Source: an uncultured Dokdonia sp.
GTDB taxonomy: Bacteria > Bacteroidota > Bacteroidia > Flavobacteriales > Flavobacteriaceae
Direction of reading: 5' to 3'
Assembly: GCF_947496725.1 (NCBI RefSeq)
Contig: NZ_CANMDS010000004.1
Coordinates: 1-64,000 of the forward strand
Length of the DNA stretch: 64,000 bases
In this document: positions 44,070 to 52,342 of the stretch, piece by piece
Numbering within the stretch: position 1 is the first letter of the stretch
How the letters are laid out: each line of letters starts with the position of its first letter
Position numbers and translations under genes: made by a program
Notes under the pieces: model-generated
The model's database searches: none
What the model saw: only the letters and a program-made list of their open reading frames with translations
What the model was told of the DNA's origin: nothing

Positions 44070-45716
44070 ATGGCAGAAGTAATAAATATGCCGCGTCTGA
44101 GCGACACGATGGAAGAAGGAACAGTCGCTACCTGGTTAAAAAGCGTAGGTGACAAGGTAGAAGAAGGAGACATACTAGCAGAGATCGAGACAGATAAAGC
44201 TACAATGGAGTTTGAGTCTTTTAACGAGGGTGTTTTATTACACATCGGGATAGAAGAGGGGCAAACTGCAAAGGTAGATACCCTACTTGCTATTATAGGT
44301 GAAGAAGGAGAAGACATCTCAGGACTGCTTAATGGTGACGCTTCCGCGAAAGAAGAAGAAACTGCAACTTCAGATTCTAGTGATTCAGAAGATAACGCAG
44401 AGGCAACAACCGAAGATGATACTCAAGAAGATACATCTAGCGATGTGCCAGAAGGAGTTATTGTAGTAACAATGCCTAGACTCTCAGACACAATGGAAGA
44501 GGGAACTGTAGCTACCTGGCTTAAAAGCGTAGGTGATATGGTAGAAGAGGGCGATATTCTTGCAGAGATAGAAACAGATAAGGCTACAATGGAGTTTGAG
44601 TCTTTTCAATCTGGAACGCTATTACATATAGGTATCAATGAAGGTGAAACTGCAAAGGTAGATGCCTTACTCGCTATCATAGGCCCAGAAGGGACAGATG
44701 TCTCTGGAGTTATAAAAAGTGGTGGAGTACCTGCAAAATCTGCACCTAAAAAAGAAGAAAAGAAAGAGGAGGAAAAAGAAGCGCCAAAAGCTTCAAAAGA
44801 AAATACAACCAGTGCGCCTAAGGCTGCTGCTCCAGCAAAAGCAACTACAACTACTAGCACAAGCGGAGGACGTATTTTTGCGTCACCTCTAGCAAAGAAA
44901 ATAGCAGAAGAGAAAGGTATAAACCTTGCTCAAGTAAAAGGGACTGGAGAAAACGGTCGTATTGTAAAGAGTGATGTTGAGAACTTCACACCTTCTACAA
45001 GCGGTTCTGTGCAGCAGTTCGTTGCAACCGGAGAAGAAAGCTTTGAAGAGATAGAAAACTCTCAAATGCGTAAAGCGATTGCTCGTGGTCTTGGTAAATC
45101 TAAGTTTACAGCACCTCATTATTACCTGAATGTTGAGTTCAATATGGAGAATATGATGAGTTTCCGTAAGCAGTTTAACACACAGCCAGATACAAAGGTT
45201 TCTTTTAATGATATGATCATTAAAGCAACTTCTATTGCGCTTAAGCAACATCCTCAGGTAAACTCTCAATGGTTTGATGATAAGATGCGTCTTAACCACC
45301 ACGTGCACATAGGTGTAGCTGTGGCTGTACCAGATGGACTTGTTGTACCTGTAGTAGAGTTTGCAAATGAGAAGTCATTACAGCAAATTAATGCAGAGGT
45401 AAAGACACTAGCTGGTAAAGCGCGTGACAAGAAACTTACCATTCCAGAGATGGAAGGTTCTACTTTTACGATATCTAACCTTGGTATGTTTGGAATAACA
45501 GATTTTACGTCTATTATTAACCAGCCTAACTCGGCAATATTATCTGTAGGAGCTATTGTAGAGAAGCCAGTTGTGAAGAATGGTCAACTTGCAGTAGGTC
45601 ACACGATGAAGCTTACGCTTGCTTGTGATCACCGCACAGTAGATGGTGCGACAGGAGCACAGTTCTTACAAACACTTAAAACATATATTGAGAATCCTGT
45701 ACTTATGCTTGCATAG
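44070..45716 (+). CDS. pdhC: Pyruvate dehydrogenase E2 (dihydrolipoamide acetyltransferase)
   Basis: A 548-residue core enzyme passing acetyl groups to CoA. Two lipoyl domains (about 1-80 and 130-210) are nearly identical and both carry the lipoylation site EIETDKATMEFESF. An acidic linker joins them, and a Lys/Ala-rich linker leads to the E1/E3-binding domain (RIFASPLAKKIAEEKG). The C-terminal catalytic domain ends with CDHRTVDGATGAQFL. The first linker contains a degenerate palindrome copy at 44340. It is translated directly after pdhA. Confidence 0.95.
   Translation: MAEVINMPRLSDTMEEGTVATWLKSVGDKVEEGDILAEIETDKATMEFESFNEGVLLHIGIEEGQTAKVDTLLAIIGEEGEDISGLLNGDASAKEEETATSDSSDSEDNAEATTEDDTQEDTSSDVPEGVIVVTMPRLSDTMEEGTVATWLKSVGDMVEEGDILAEIETDKATMEFESFQSGTLLHIGINEGETAKVDALLAIIGPEGTDVSGVIKSGGVPAKSAPKKEEKKEEEKEAPKASKENTTSAPKAAAPAKATTTTSTSGGRIFASPLAKKIAEEKGINLAQVKGTGENGRIVKSDVENFTPSTSGSVQQFVATGEESFEEIENSQMRKAIARGLGKSKFTAPHYYLNVEFNMENMMSFRKQFNTQPDTKVSFNDMIIKATSIALKQHPQVNSQWFDDKMRLNHHVHIGVAVAVPDGLVVPVVEFANEKSLQQINAEVKTLAGKARDKKLTIPEMEGSTFTISNLGMFGITDFTSIINQPNSAILSVGAIVEKPVVKNGQLAVGHTMKLTLACDHRTVDGATGAQFLQTLKTYIENPVLMLA
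44340..44353. repeat. Degenerate dispersed palindrome in pdhC
   Basis: GCTTCCGCGAAAGA differs from the core at two positions. It is read Ala-Ser-Ala-Lys, the AFAKA frame with Phe changed to Ser, in the linker after the first lipoyl domain. Confidence 0.6.
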
Positions 45717-45737
45717 GCACACAGTAATTATAAATGT

Positions 45738-45767
45738 ATAAACCCACGCATCTGCGTGGGTTTTTTT
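45738..45767 (+). terminator. Intrinsic terminator behind pdhC
   Basis: An 11-bp GC-rich stem (45740-45750 with 45753-45763) with a 2-nt loop, followed by T-rich sequence. It ends just before the M28 peptidase start. Confidence 0.9.
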
Positions 45768-45779
45768 ATCTTTAGCTTT

Positions 45780-46790
45780 ATGAGAAAATTTGTAGTAATA
45801 AGCACAGCGGTACTACTTGCCGCTTGTAATTCAGGAGCACCATTAGTGGGTGTTAAGGGTGAGAATGTACCAGAGGTAAAAGCGTCTAGCCCTACTCAGG
45901 TAACGATGGTGATGCCAGACATCAAGAAGATGAAATCTGTAGAAAACACGATGACCTTTTTAGCATCAGATGAGTTGCAAGGCCGTGATACCGGTAGTGA
46001 AGGTATAGAGATGGCCGCTCAGTTTATAGAAGCTCGCTTTAAAGATACAGGGGTAAAACCGTATTATAATACCTATCGAGATAATTTTGAAGCAAAGGGG
46101 CGTGATGCTTATAATATTGTAGGAGTGCTTGACGGTACAGATCCTGCGCTTAAAGATGAGGTTATTGTTATAGGTGCTCATTACGACCACATAGGTAATA
46201 GTAAAGCTGTAGATGGTGATGTAATTGCAAATGGAGCAAATGATAACGCAGCAGGTACAACCGCAGTCCTGGCACTTGCAGATCATTTTGCTAAGACAAT
46301 GAACAATAAACGAACACTCGTATTTGCATTATTTTCGGCAGAAGAAAAAGGACTGTTGGGTTCTAAGCATCTTGCTAAAGAAATGAAAGCCGCAAACACT
46401 GCTGTCTATATGGTTTTTAATATAGAGATGATAGGAGTGCCTATGGTAGGTAAAGATCACACAGTGTATGCATCAGGCTATGAGATGTCTAATTTTCCTG
46501 AGGTGTTTAATAAATACGCAGGATCTAAGGTGGTAGGCTTTTTACCAAAGGCTAAAGAGTTTAACTTATTTATGCGTAGCGATAACTACCCATTCTTCTT
46601 AGAATTTGGTGTTCCGGCACATACGATTTCTTCTTTTGACTTCACAAACTTTGATCATTACCACGGTGTAAATGATGAGGTAGAAGAGATGGATATCGCT
46701 TTTATGGAAAAAGCCATAAAACAATTTATACCAGGTCTAGAGGGACTGGCAAATAGCAAGACTCAAGAAGTAAAGGTTGTAAAGCAATAG
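45780..46790 (+). CDS. M28-family zinc aminopeptidase, lipoprotein
   Basis: A 336-residue peptidase. The start at 45780 gives a lipoprotein signal peptide (KFVVISTAVLLAAC); an earlier in-frame ATG would run through the terminator. Zinc ligands are in IGAHYDHIG, GANDNAAGTTAVLALA and FSAEEKGLLGS, and the last His is in DFTNFDHYHGVNDEVE. It probably sits on the outer or inner membrane and degrades peptides; the substrate is unknown. It follows the PDH operon but has its own unit. Confidence 0.9.
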   Translation: MRKFVVISTAVLLAACNSGAPLVGVKGENVPEVKASSPTQVTMVMPDIKKMKSVENTMTFLASDELQGRDTGSEGIEMAAQFIEARFKDTGVKPYYNTYRDNFEAKGRDAYNIVGVLDGTDPALKDEVIVIGAHYDHIGNSKAVDGDVIANGANDNAAGTTAVLALADHFAKTMNNKRTLVFALFSAEEKGLLGSKHLAKEMKAANTAVYMVFNIEMIGVPMVGKDHTVYASGYEMSNFPEVFNKYAGSKVVGFLPKAKEFNLFMRSDNYPFFLEFGVPAHTISSFDFTNFDHYHGVNDEVEEMDIAFMEKAIKQFIPGLEGLANSKTQEVKVVKQ

Positions 46791-46812
46791 CAAAGAGTAG
46801 ACAAGACAGGTT

Positions 46813-47493
46813 ATGAAAAGAGTTATTATTACCGGTACAAGTAGAGGTATAGGTTTTGAGCTGGCAAAGCAGTTTGCAAAGGAGGGGCATCAGGTACTTG
46901 CGCTTTCGCGAAAGCATAAAAGTTGTGCAGATCTTAATCTACAAAATCTTACCGCATTTCCTTTTGATATTACAAATCAAGATGATTTTCAAAAAGTTGT
47001 AGACTTTATAGAGAGCGATTGGGAAGGTGTCGATATCTTAATTAATAATGCAGGTGCATTATTAAACAAACCATTTGCAGAGACTACCATTGCAGATTTT
47101 GAACAAGTGTATCGTGTCAACGTTTTTGGTGTAGCAGAGATGACTCGTGTAGTGCTGCCTTATATGAGCAAGGGAAGCCACGTGGTGACTGTATCAAGTA
47201 TGGGAGGAATACAAGGGAGTATGAAATTCCCGGGTCTGGCGGCTTATAGCTCAAGTAAAGGAGCAGTTATCACCTGGAACGAACTTCTGGCAGAAGAGTA
47301 TAAAGAAAGCGGTATTGCTTTTAATGTGCTAGCTCTAGGAGCTGTACAAACAGAGATGCTAGAAGAAGCATTTCCGGGTTATGAGGCACCACTTAGTGCA
47401 GTGCAAATGGCAGATTATCTTTATGACTTCTCTCGTAAGGGCAATGCTTTTTATAACGGTAAAACACTGCAAGTCTCTGCAAGTACACCTTAA
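46813..47493 (+). CDS. Short-chain dehydrogenase/reductase
   Basis: A 226-residue classical SDR. The cofactor motif is TGTSRGIGFELAKQ, NNAG is present in ILINNAGALLN, and catalysis uses VSSMGG with AYSSSKGAV (Tyr-x3-Lys). Residues 31-34 (LSRK) directly after the second beta strand come from a dispersed palindrome, close to the residues that select NADP over NAD. The substrate is unknown. A SprT-like gene follows after 3 nt. Confidence 0.9.
   Translation: MKRVIITGTSRGIGFELAKQFAKEGHQVLALSRKHKSCADLNLQNLTAFPFDITNQDDFQKVVDFIESDWEGVDILINNAGALLNKPFAETTIADFEQVYRVNVFGVAEMTRVVLPYMSKGSHVVTVSSMGGIQGSMKFPGLAAYSSSKGAVITWNELLAEEYKESGIAFNVLALGAVQTEMLEEAFPGYEAPLSAVQMADYLYDFSRKGNAFYNGKTLQVSASTP
46902..46915. 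repeat. Dispersed palindrome in an SDR gene (LSRK frame)
   Basis: A perfect 14-bp copy, read Leu-Ser-Arg-Lys at residues 31-34. Confidence 0.95.
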
Positions 47494-47496
47494 TGT

Positions 47497-48093
47497 ATGG
47501 TTGAAACCTTAAAAAAATACATTCCGGAGCGGGCAGCACCACCTGTTTTTGAACTTATAAAAGAACACGGAGTGTATCTTAAAATTGTAAATGAGCGACT
47601 TACCAGGCACGGAGATTATAGAATATTACCAGACGGGCAACACCAGATTACCGTTAATGTAAGCCTTAACAAATACAGGTTTCTCGTCACGCTAGTACAC
47701 GAGATAGCACATCTCGTTGCGTTTAAAAAATACGGTAGGCGTATAAAACCCCACGGGAAAGAGTGGAAGCATACCTTCCAGCACCTTATGTTACCCTTTA
47801 TACGGCCAGAGATATTTCCTCAAGATTTATTGCCTTATCTCGCAAGACATTTTAAAAACCCAAAGGCAAGTAGTGATACAGATGCACATCTTTCTGTAGC
47901 TTTAAAAATGTACGACCCACCGTCTGATAAAAATTATATATTTGAAATACCTACAGGAAGCACCTTTAGAATCCAAAATGGAAAAATTTTTCAGAAAGGA
48001 AATAAAAGAGTTAAAAGGTATGAGTGTGTGGAAGTTGCAACCGGAAAAGTGTATCTTTTTCAACCTAATGCAGAGGTAGAACAATTAAAATAA
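47497..48093 (+). CDS. SprT-like zinc metallopeptidase
   Basis: A 198-residue protein with the SprT/WSS1-type motif VTLVHEIAHLVAFKKYG (HExxH) and a third potential ligand in KPHGKEWKHTF. The C-terminal half has beta strands and ends YECVEVATGKVYLFQPN, resembling the SprT C-terminal region but without the usual zinc-ribbon cysteines. Family members in eukaryotes clear DNA-protein crosslinks; the bacterial role is unclear. It is part of the SDR-SprT-manC-DUF389 run. Confidence 0.82.
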   Translation: MVETLKKYIPERAAPPVFELIKEHGVYLKIVNERLTRHGDYRILPDGQHQITVNVSLNKYRFLVTLVHEIAHLVAFKKYGRRIKPHGKEWKHTFQHLMLPFIRPEIFPQDLLPYLARHFKNPKASSDTDAHLSVALKMYDPPSDKNYIFEIPTGSTFRIQNGKIFQKGNKRVKRYECVEVATGKVYLFQPNAEVEQLK

Positions 48094-48101
48094 ACAGAAG
48101 T

Positions 48102-49187
48102 ATGAAAGACAATAAAAACTATTATGCCCTTCTTATGGCAGGAGGTGTAGGTTCTAGGTTTTGGCCTGTAAGTACGCAATCTTTCCCAAAGCAGTTTCAC
48201 GATATGCTAGGTACGGGAGAAACTTTATTGCAAAAAACATTTAAGCGTCTTTCAAAGCTTGTTCCAGAAGAGCAAATACTTGTGCTTACTAATGTAGATT
48301 ATAACGATCTCGTAAAAGAGCAATTACCACAAATCGCACAAAAAAATATTGTGCTAGAGTCTGCAATGCGCAACACGGCTCCTTGTATTTTACTTTCGGC
48401 ACTTAAGGTAGAAAAGGAAAATCCAGATGCAGTGATGATTGTAGCGCCTAGTGATGCTTGGATTGAAGATGAAGATGCCTTTGTAGGTGATTTACAAAAA
48501 GCCTTTGATGCGGCAGAGAAGGAAGAGGCTATTGTAACTTTGGGTATACAGCCCGCATTTCCTAACACGGGGTACGGTTATATAAATTATGATAAGAGTG
48601 ATAACGCTTTCGCGAAAGCGGTAAAACGTTTTACAGAAAAACCAGATTACCCTACTGCCAAAGAATTTGTAGCCAGCGGAGAATACCTCTGGAATGCCGG
48701 AATGTTTATCTGGAGTGTAGCAACTGTGGTAAATAGTTTTAAAGAGTTTTTGCCAGAGATGTATGCGCTATTTAATAAAGGGAATGCTGTTTATAACCTA
48801 CCAGAGGAACAAGCTTTTATAGATGAAGAGTATCCTAAGGCAGAAAATATAAGTATAGATTTTGGCGTGATGGAAAAACATCAAAATGTGAAGGTCGTCC
48901 CAGCTACTTTTGACTGGAATGATTTAGGTACTTGGGGGTCACTATATGATAAAATGCAAGGTGATTCTGGTGAAGATGCCGTAGTAAATGCTCGTATAAT
49001 TGCAACAAACACATCGGGGAATATTATAAGAACTGCTAGTGATAAAGTGGTAGTTGTAGACGGACTTAAAGACTACATTATCGTCGAAAAAGAAGATGTT
49101 CTCGTTATTGTGCCAAAAAGTAAGGAGCAAGACATCAAGGAGATTCGTAATGAGGTACAATCAAAATTTGGTAATAATTTAGGATAG
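48102..49187 (+). CDS. manC: Mannose-1-phosphate guanylyltransferase
   Basis: A 361-residue nucleotidyltransferase making GDP-mannose. The GTP-binding signature is MAGGVGSRFWPVSTQSFPKQF, and FTEKPD and WNAGMFIW are the sugar-phosphate-binding blocks. It lacks the phosphomannose-isomerase domain of bifunctional ManC. Residues 169-173 (AFAKA) are encoded by a dispersed palindrome between the conserved YGYI and FTEKP motifs. Its stop overlaps the next start (TAGTG). Confidence 0.94.
   Translation: MKDNKNYYALLMAGGVGSRFWPVSTQSFPKQFHDMLGTGETLLQKTFKRLSKLVPEEQILVLTNVDYNDLVKEQLPQIAQKNIVLESAMRNTAPCILLSALKVEKENPDAVMIVAPSDAWIEDEDAFVGDLQKAFDAAEKEEAIVTLGIQPAFPNTGYGYINYDKSDNAFAKAVKRFTEKPDYPTAKEFVASGEYLWNAGMFIWSVATVVNSFKEFLPEMYALFNKGNAVYNLPEEQAFIDEEYPKAENISIDFGVMEKHQNVKVVPATFDWNDLGTWGSLYDKMQGDSGEDAVVNARIIATNTSGNIIRTASDKVVVVDGLKDYIIVEKEDVLVIVPKSKEQDIKEIRNEVQSKFGNNLG
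48606..48619. repeat. Dispersed palindrome in manC (AFAKA frame)
   Basis: A perfect 14-bp copy, read Ala-Phe-Ala-Lys-Ala at residues 169-173. Confidence 0.95.
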
Positions 49188-50677
49188 TGGAAAATAAAGA
49201 TAATATAGGGGCAAATCCTGACCCAAAGCCTAGCGAGTTAGATATAAATCCTAAAGAAGATATGCGCGATGAGGCGCAGAGTGTCTGGGAGTCTATAAAG
49301 CAATTTTTAAACGATCTTCTTGATATACGAGAAGACACAGATCGCTCTACTACGGTAGAGGCGATACGTAAGGATATCCCTTTTAAGGGACACAATGCGT
49401 GGATTCTTATATTCTCCATTTTTGTGGCGAGTATAGGTCTTAACGTGAGTAGTACGGCAGTAGTGATAGGAGCGATGCTTATAAGTCCGCTTATGGGACC
49501 TATTGTAGGTGTAGGACTTTCTATCGCTATAAACGATGCGCTTATGATGAAGCGCTCGTTTGTAAACCTTGCTGTTATGATTGTACTTAGTGTGCTCACG
49601 GCAACCCTATATTTTAGTTTATCACCAGTAAAGGAAGAAACTCCAGAGCTTATGGCTCGTACTTGGCCTACTATACTTGATGTGTTTATAGCCATCTTTG
49701 GTGGTCTTGCACTTATTGTGGCAAAGACTAAGTCTGGTACAATTGCCAGTGTGATTTTTGGTGTAGCAATTGCAACGGCACTTATGCCACCTTTATGTAC
49801 TGTAGGGTATGGATTATCACAATCTATTATAGGTAACAGTGAGGGGCTTTACTGGGCGCTTGGGGCGATGTATTTGTTCTCTATAAATGCTGTGTTTATA
49901 GCGCTAGCAACATTTACAGTATCAAAGCTTCTCAAATTCCCTCTTGTAAAATATGCAAATCAAAAAAGGAGAAAGCGCACCACGCGTATGGCTACGCTCA
50001 TAGCAGTACTTGTTTTAGTACCTAGTGTGTGGACTTTCTTAAGACTGCTCAATCAGCAAATTTTTATCACAAAAGCAAAAGCTTTTGTGACGAATACGAT
50101 TAAGTATGAAGGTGCAGAGATTGTAAAAGAAACTGATGACGCCGAGAAAAAACGAATAGATGTCTACCTTATAGGGAGTCTGGTACCTCAAAATATTATA
50201 GATAGGTGGGAAGATGAATTTAAAAAAACAGAGGACTGTGAGAACTGTACGCTCGTAGTACACCAAGGAGCAGATCAAAGCGGAGAGCTAGCCGCTAGAT
50301 TGAGTACAGAGGTGCGTTCTGGAATCTTAGAAGATCTTTATGTAAAAAATCAAGAAGCAATGAGCTCAAAAGATGAGCAAATAAGATTGCTAGAAAATGA
50401 GGTAACACAACTTAGAAGCACTGCCTTGCCATTTGCATCTATGCGTAATGAAGCTAAGATTAATTATGATGGGCTTAAACGTTTTGGGTATGCGACTGAG
50501 ATTACTACAGACTTTAGTGGTGCTATAGATACACTCACCGTCGTGCGTGTGATGTGGGCAGATAGTTTATCTCAAGAGGTAAGATCAAGACAAGAACAAA
50601 AAATGGGTCTCTGGATTAAAGAACGTTTTACGCTAGATACTGTGGTGGTAAGTGGTAATGTTGAGGTAAGAAAGTAA
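49187..50677 (+). CDS. DUF389 membrane protein
   Basis: A 496-residue protein with the DUF389 (TIGR00341-like) membrane block: VIGAMLISPLMGPIVGVGL, then several helices including FGVAIATALMPPLCTVGYGL. There are about five to six transmembrane segments between residues 70 and 290. The soluble C-terminal 200 residues include a coiled coil (EQIRLLENEVTQLRS). Function is unknown. The start is GTG at 49187, overlapping the manC stop by 1 nt. The soluble N-terminal 70 residues are acidic and Asp/Pro-rich. Confidence 0.85.
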   Translation: MENKDNIGANPDPKPSELDINPKEDMRDEAQSVWESIKQFLNDLLDIREDTDRSTTVEAIRKDIPFKGHNAWILIFSIFVASIGLNVSSTAVVIGAMLISPLMGPIVGVGLSIAINDALMMKRSFVNLAVMIVLSVLTATLYFSLSPVKEETPELMARTWPTILDVFIAIFGGLALIVAKTKSGTIASVIFGVAIATALMPPLCTVGYGLSQSIIGNSEGLYWALGAMYLFSINAVFIALATFTVSKLLKFPLVKYANQKRRKRTTRMATLIAVLVLVPSVWTFLRLLNQQIFITKAKAFVTNTIKYEGAEIVKETDDAEKKRIDVYLIGSLVPQNIIDRWEDEFKKTEDCENCTLVVHQGADQSGELAARLSTEVRSGILEDLYVKNQEAMSSKDEQIRLLENEVTQLRSTALPFASMRNEAKINYDGLKRFGYATEITTDFSGAIDTLTVVRVMWADSLSQEVRSRQEQKMGLWIKERFTLDTVVVSGNVEVRK

Positions 50678-50739
50678 ACGGAAAGTGTGGCTCGTCGCCA
50701 TTACTGAAATGGGTTTTGTGCTATTAGTAGTTTGATTAC

Positions 50740-50753
50740 GCTTTCGCGAAAGC
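50740..50753. repeat. Dispersed palindrome, intergenic between convergent genes
   Basis: A perfect core in the 91-nt gap between the ends of the DUF389 gene (plus) and mlaF-like gene (minus). No other terminator is seen here. Confidence 0.95.
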
Positions 50754-50768
50754 GCTATTAAAACCTTT

Positions 50769-51530
50769 CTACTTTGCGTTTTGAGCTTCTCTCACCATTT
50801 TAAACAGGTTAGAAGAGTAAACAAAGTTTGTCACATCTTTATTATCTGTTTTAAAAATCTCGTGACGCGTTCCTTCCCAAGCGAGATGTCCTTTTTGTAA
50901 ATACACAATGTGATCACCTATCTCCATCACAGAGTTCATATCGTGGGTGTTTATGATTGTGGTAATATCATATTCTATAGTAATCTCACGTATAAGATTA
51001 TCTATCACCGTTGCCGTATTTGGATCAAGACCAGAGTTGGGCTCATCACAAAAAAGATATTTAGGATTGTTTACAATAGCGCGGGCTATGGCAACACGTT
51101 TTTGCATTCCTCCAGAAATTTCTGAGGGAAGTTTATGGTTTGCATTTTCGAGATTTACACGCTGTATCACTTCATTTGCTCTGGCGATGCGTTCCTTTTT
51201 TTTCATTTTGGTAAACATCTTGAGCGGGAAAGCGATGTTCTCTTCTACCGTCATAGAATCAAAGAGGGCGCTCCCTTGAAAAACCATCCCTATTTGCTCT
51301 CTGAGGTCACGTTGCTGCTCTTCATTAAGGTCTGAGTATGCATTGCCATTATATATAATCTGGCCGCTATCTGGCTTGTGAAGACCTAGCATTGTTTTTA
51401 AGAAAACCGTTTTTCCAGATCCAGACTGACCAATGATTAGGTTAGTTTGACCTGGTTTAAATGTGGTAGAGAATCCTTTAAGAACCTCAACATCTCCAAA
51501 ACCTTTGCGTATGTTTTTTACCTCTATCAT
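50769..51530 (-). CDS. ABC transporter ATP-binding protein (MlaF-like)
   Basis: A 253-residue ATPase. Walker A is GQSGSGKTVFLKT, the signature is SGGMQKRVAIARAI, and Walker B is YLFCDEPNSGLDP, followed by the H-loop NTHDMNS. The GGMQKR signature and pairing with an MlaE-type permease mark the phospholipid/lipid-transport (Mce) subfamily. Gene start abuts the permease stop. No MlaD/Mce gene follows in the window, so the substrate-binding part must lie elsewhere. Confidence 0.92.
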   Translation of the reverse strand: MIEVKNIRKGFGDVEVLKGFSTTFKPGQTNLIIGQSGSGKTVFLKTMLGLHKPDSGQIIYNGNAYSDLNEEQQRDLREQIGMVFQGSALFDSMTVEENIAFPLKMFTKMKKKERIARANEVIQRVNLENANHKLPSEISGGMQKRVAIARAIVNNPKYLFCDEPNSGLDPNTATVIDNLIREITIEYDITTIINTHDMNSVMEIGDHIVYLQKGHLAWEGTRHEIFKTDNKDVTNFVYSSNLFKMVREAQNAK

Positions 51531-52268
51531 CTAGCTTAGTAATAATTGAGTTACTATAAAGTTTACAAGGATAATGGCAACACTAGTCCATACAAAGGAT
51601 GTTGTACTCGCCTTACCTACCTCTAGTGCTCCTCCTCTCATAAAATACCCGTGATATGAGGGTATGGTTGCTAGTAAAAAGGCAAAAAGGAATGTCTTGA
51701 AAAAGGCATAAAATAATTGAAATGGTATAAAGTCTTCTTGTAGCCCAGATAAAAAGGCATCATTTGAGGTAAAGCCTCCGTAAACCGCAGCGGTATATGC
51801 ACCTATAATACCTAAGAACATTGCTATTGCTATCACAAATGGATATACAAGCATTGCAACGATTTTAGGAAATATGAGGTAGTTAAGAGAGTTGATGCCC
51901 ATAACCTCTAGGGCATCTATCTGCTCTGTTACACGCATTGTACCTATACTAGAGGTAATAAAAGATCCTACTTTACCTGCCATAATTATAGAGATAAATG
52001 TAGGAGCAAATTCTAGTATAACAGACTGTCTGGCTGCAAACCCTATAAGTGACTTTGGGATAAGAGGATTATTAAGGTTAAGCGCTGTCTGTATAGCAAC
52101 TACACCTCCCACAAAGAAAGATATGAATGCTACAATACCTAGAGACCCTATAATAAGGTCGTCTATTTCTTTAAAAATAAGATCACTTAACACTCGACCC
52201 TTAGTAGGTTTTACAAAGGTGTCTTTGATCATTATAAAGTACGCTCCTATAGAGTGTAGGTATGACAT
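51531..52268 (-). CDS. MlaE-family lipid ABC permease
   Basis: A 245-residue integral membrane protein with about five helices. The MlaE/Ycf63 signature is visible: SFFVGGVVAIQTALNL, EFAPTFISIIMAGKVGSFITSSIGTM (block about residues 80-105) and RVTEQIDALEVMGINSLNYLIFPK. With the adjacent ATPase it forms the inner-membrane part of an intermembrane lipid transporter that keeps outer-membrane asymmetry. Direction and substrate are inferred from the family. Confidence 0.92.
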   Translation of the reverse strand: MSYLHSIGAYFIMIKDTFVKPTKGRVLSDLIFKEIDDLIIGSLGIVAFISFFVGGVVAIQTALNLNNPLIPKSLIGFAARQSVILEFAPTFISIIMAGKVGSFITSSIGTMRVTEQIDALEVMGINSLNYLIFPKIVAMLVYPFVIAIAMFLGIIGAYTAAVYGGFTSNDAFLSGLQEDFIPFQLFYAFFKTFLFAFLLATIPSYHGYFMRGGALEVGKASTTSFVWTSVAIILVNFIVTQLLLS

Positions 52269-52342
52269 TGAAGTTATTTAGAAAGCTAAAGTAGGGATTT
52301 ATCAGTATGTTAAAATAGTATTTAAGATACCTTTATGAATAC

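Noticed and set aside
45756-45779. Upstream ATG extension of the M28 peptidase
   Set aside because: It runs through the pdhC terminator stem and T-tract and places the signal peptide internally; the ATG at 45780 gives a normal lipoprotein start.
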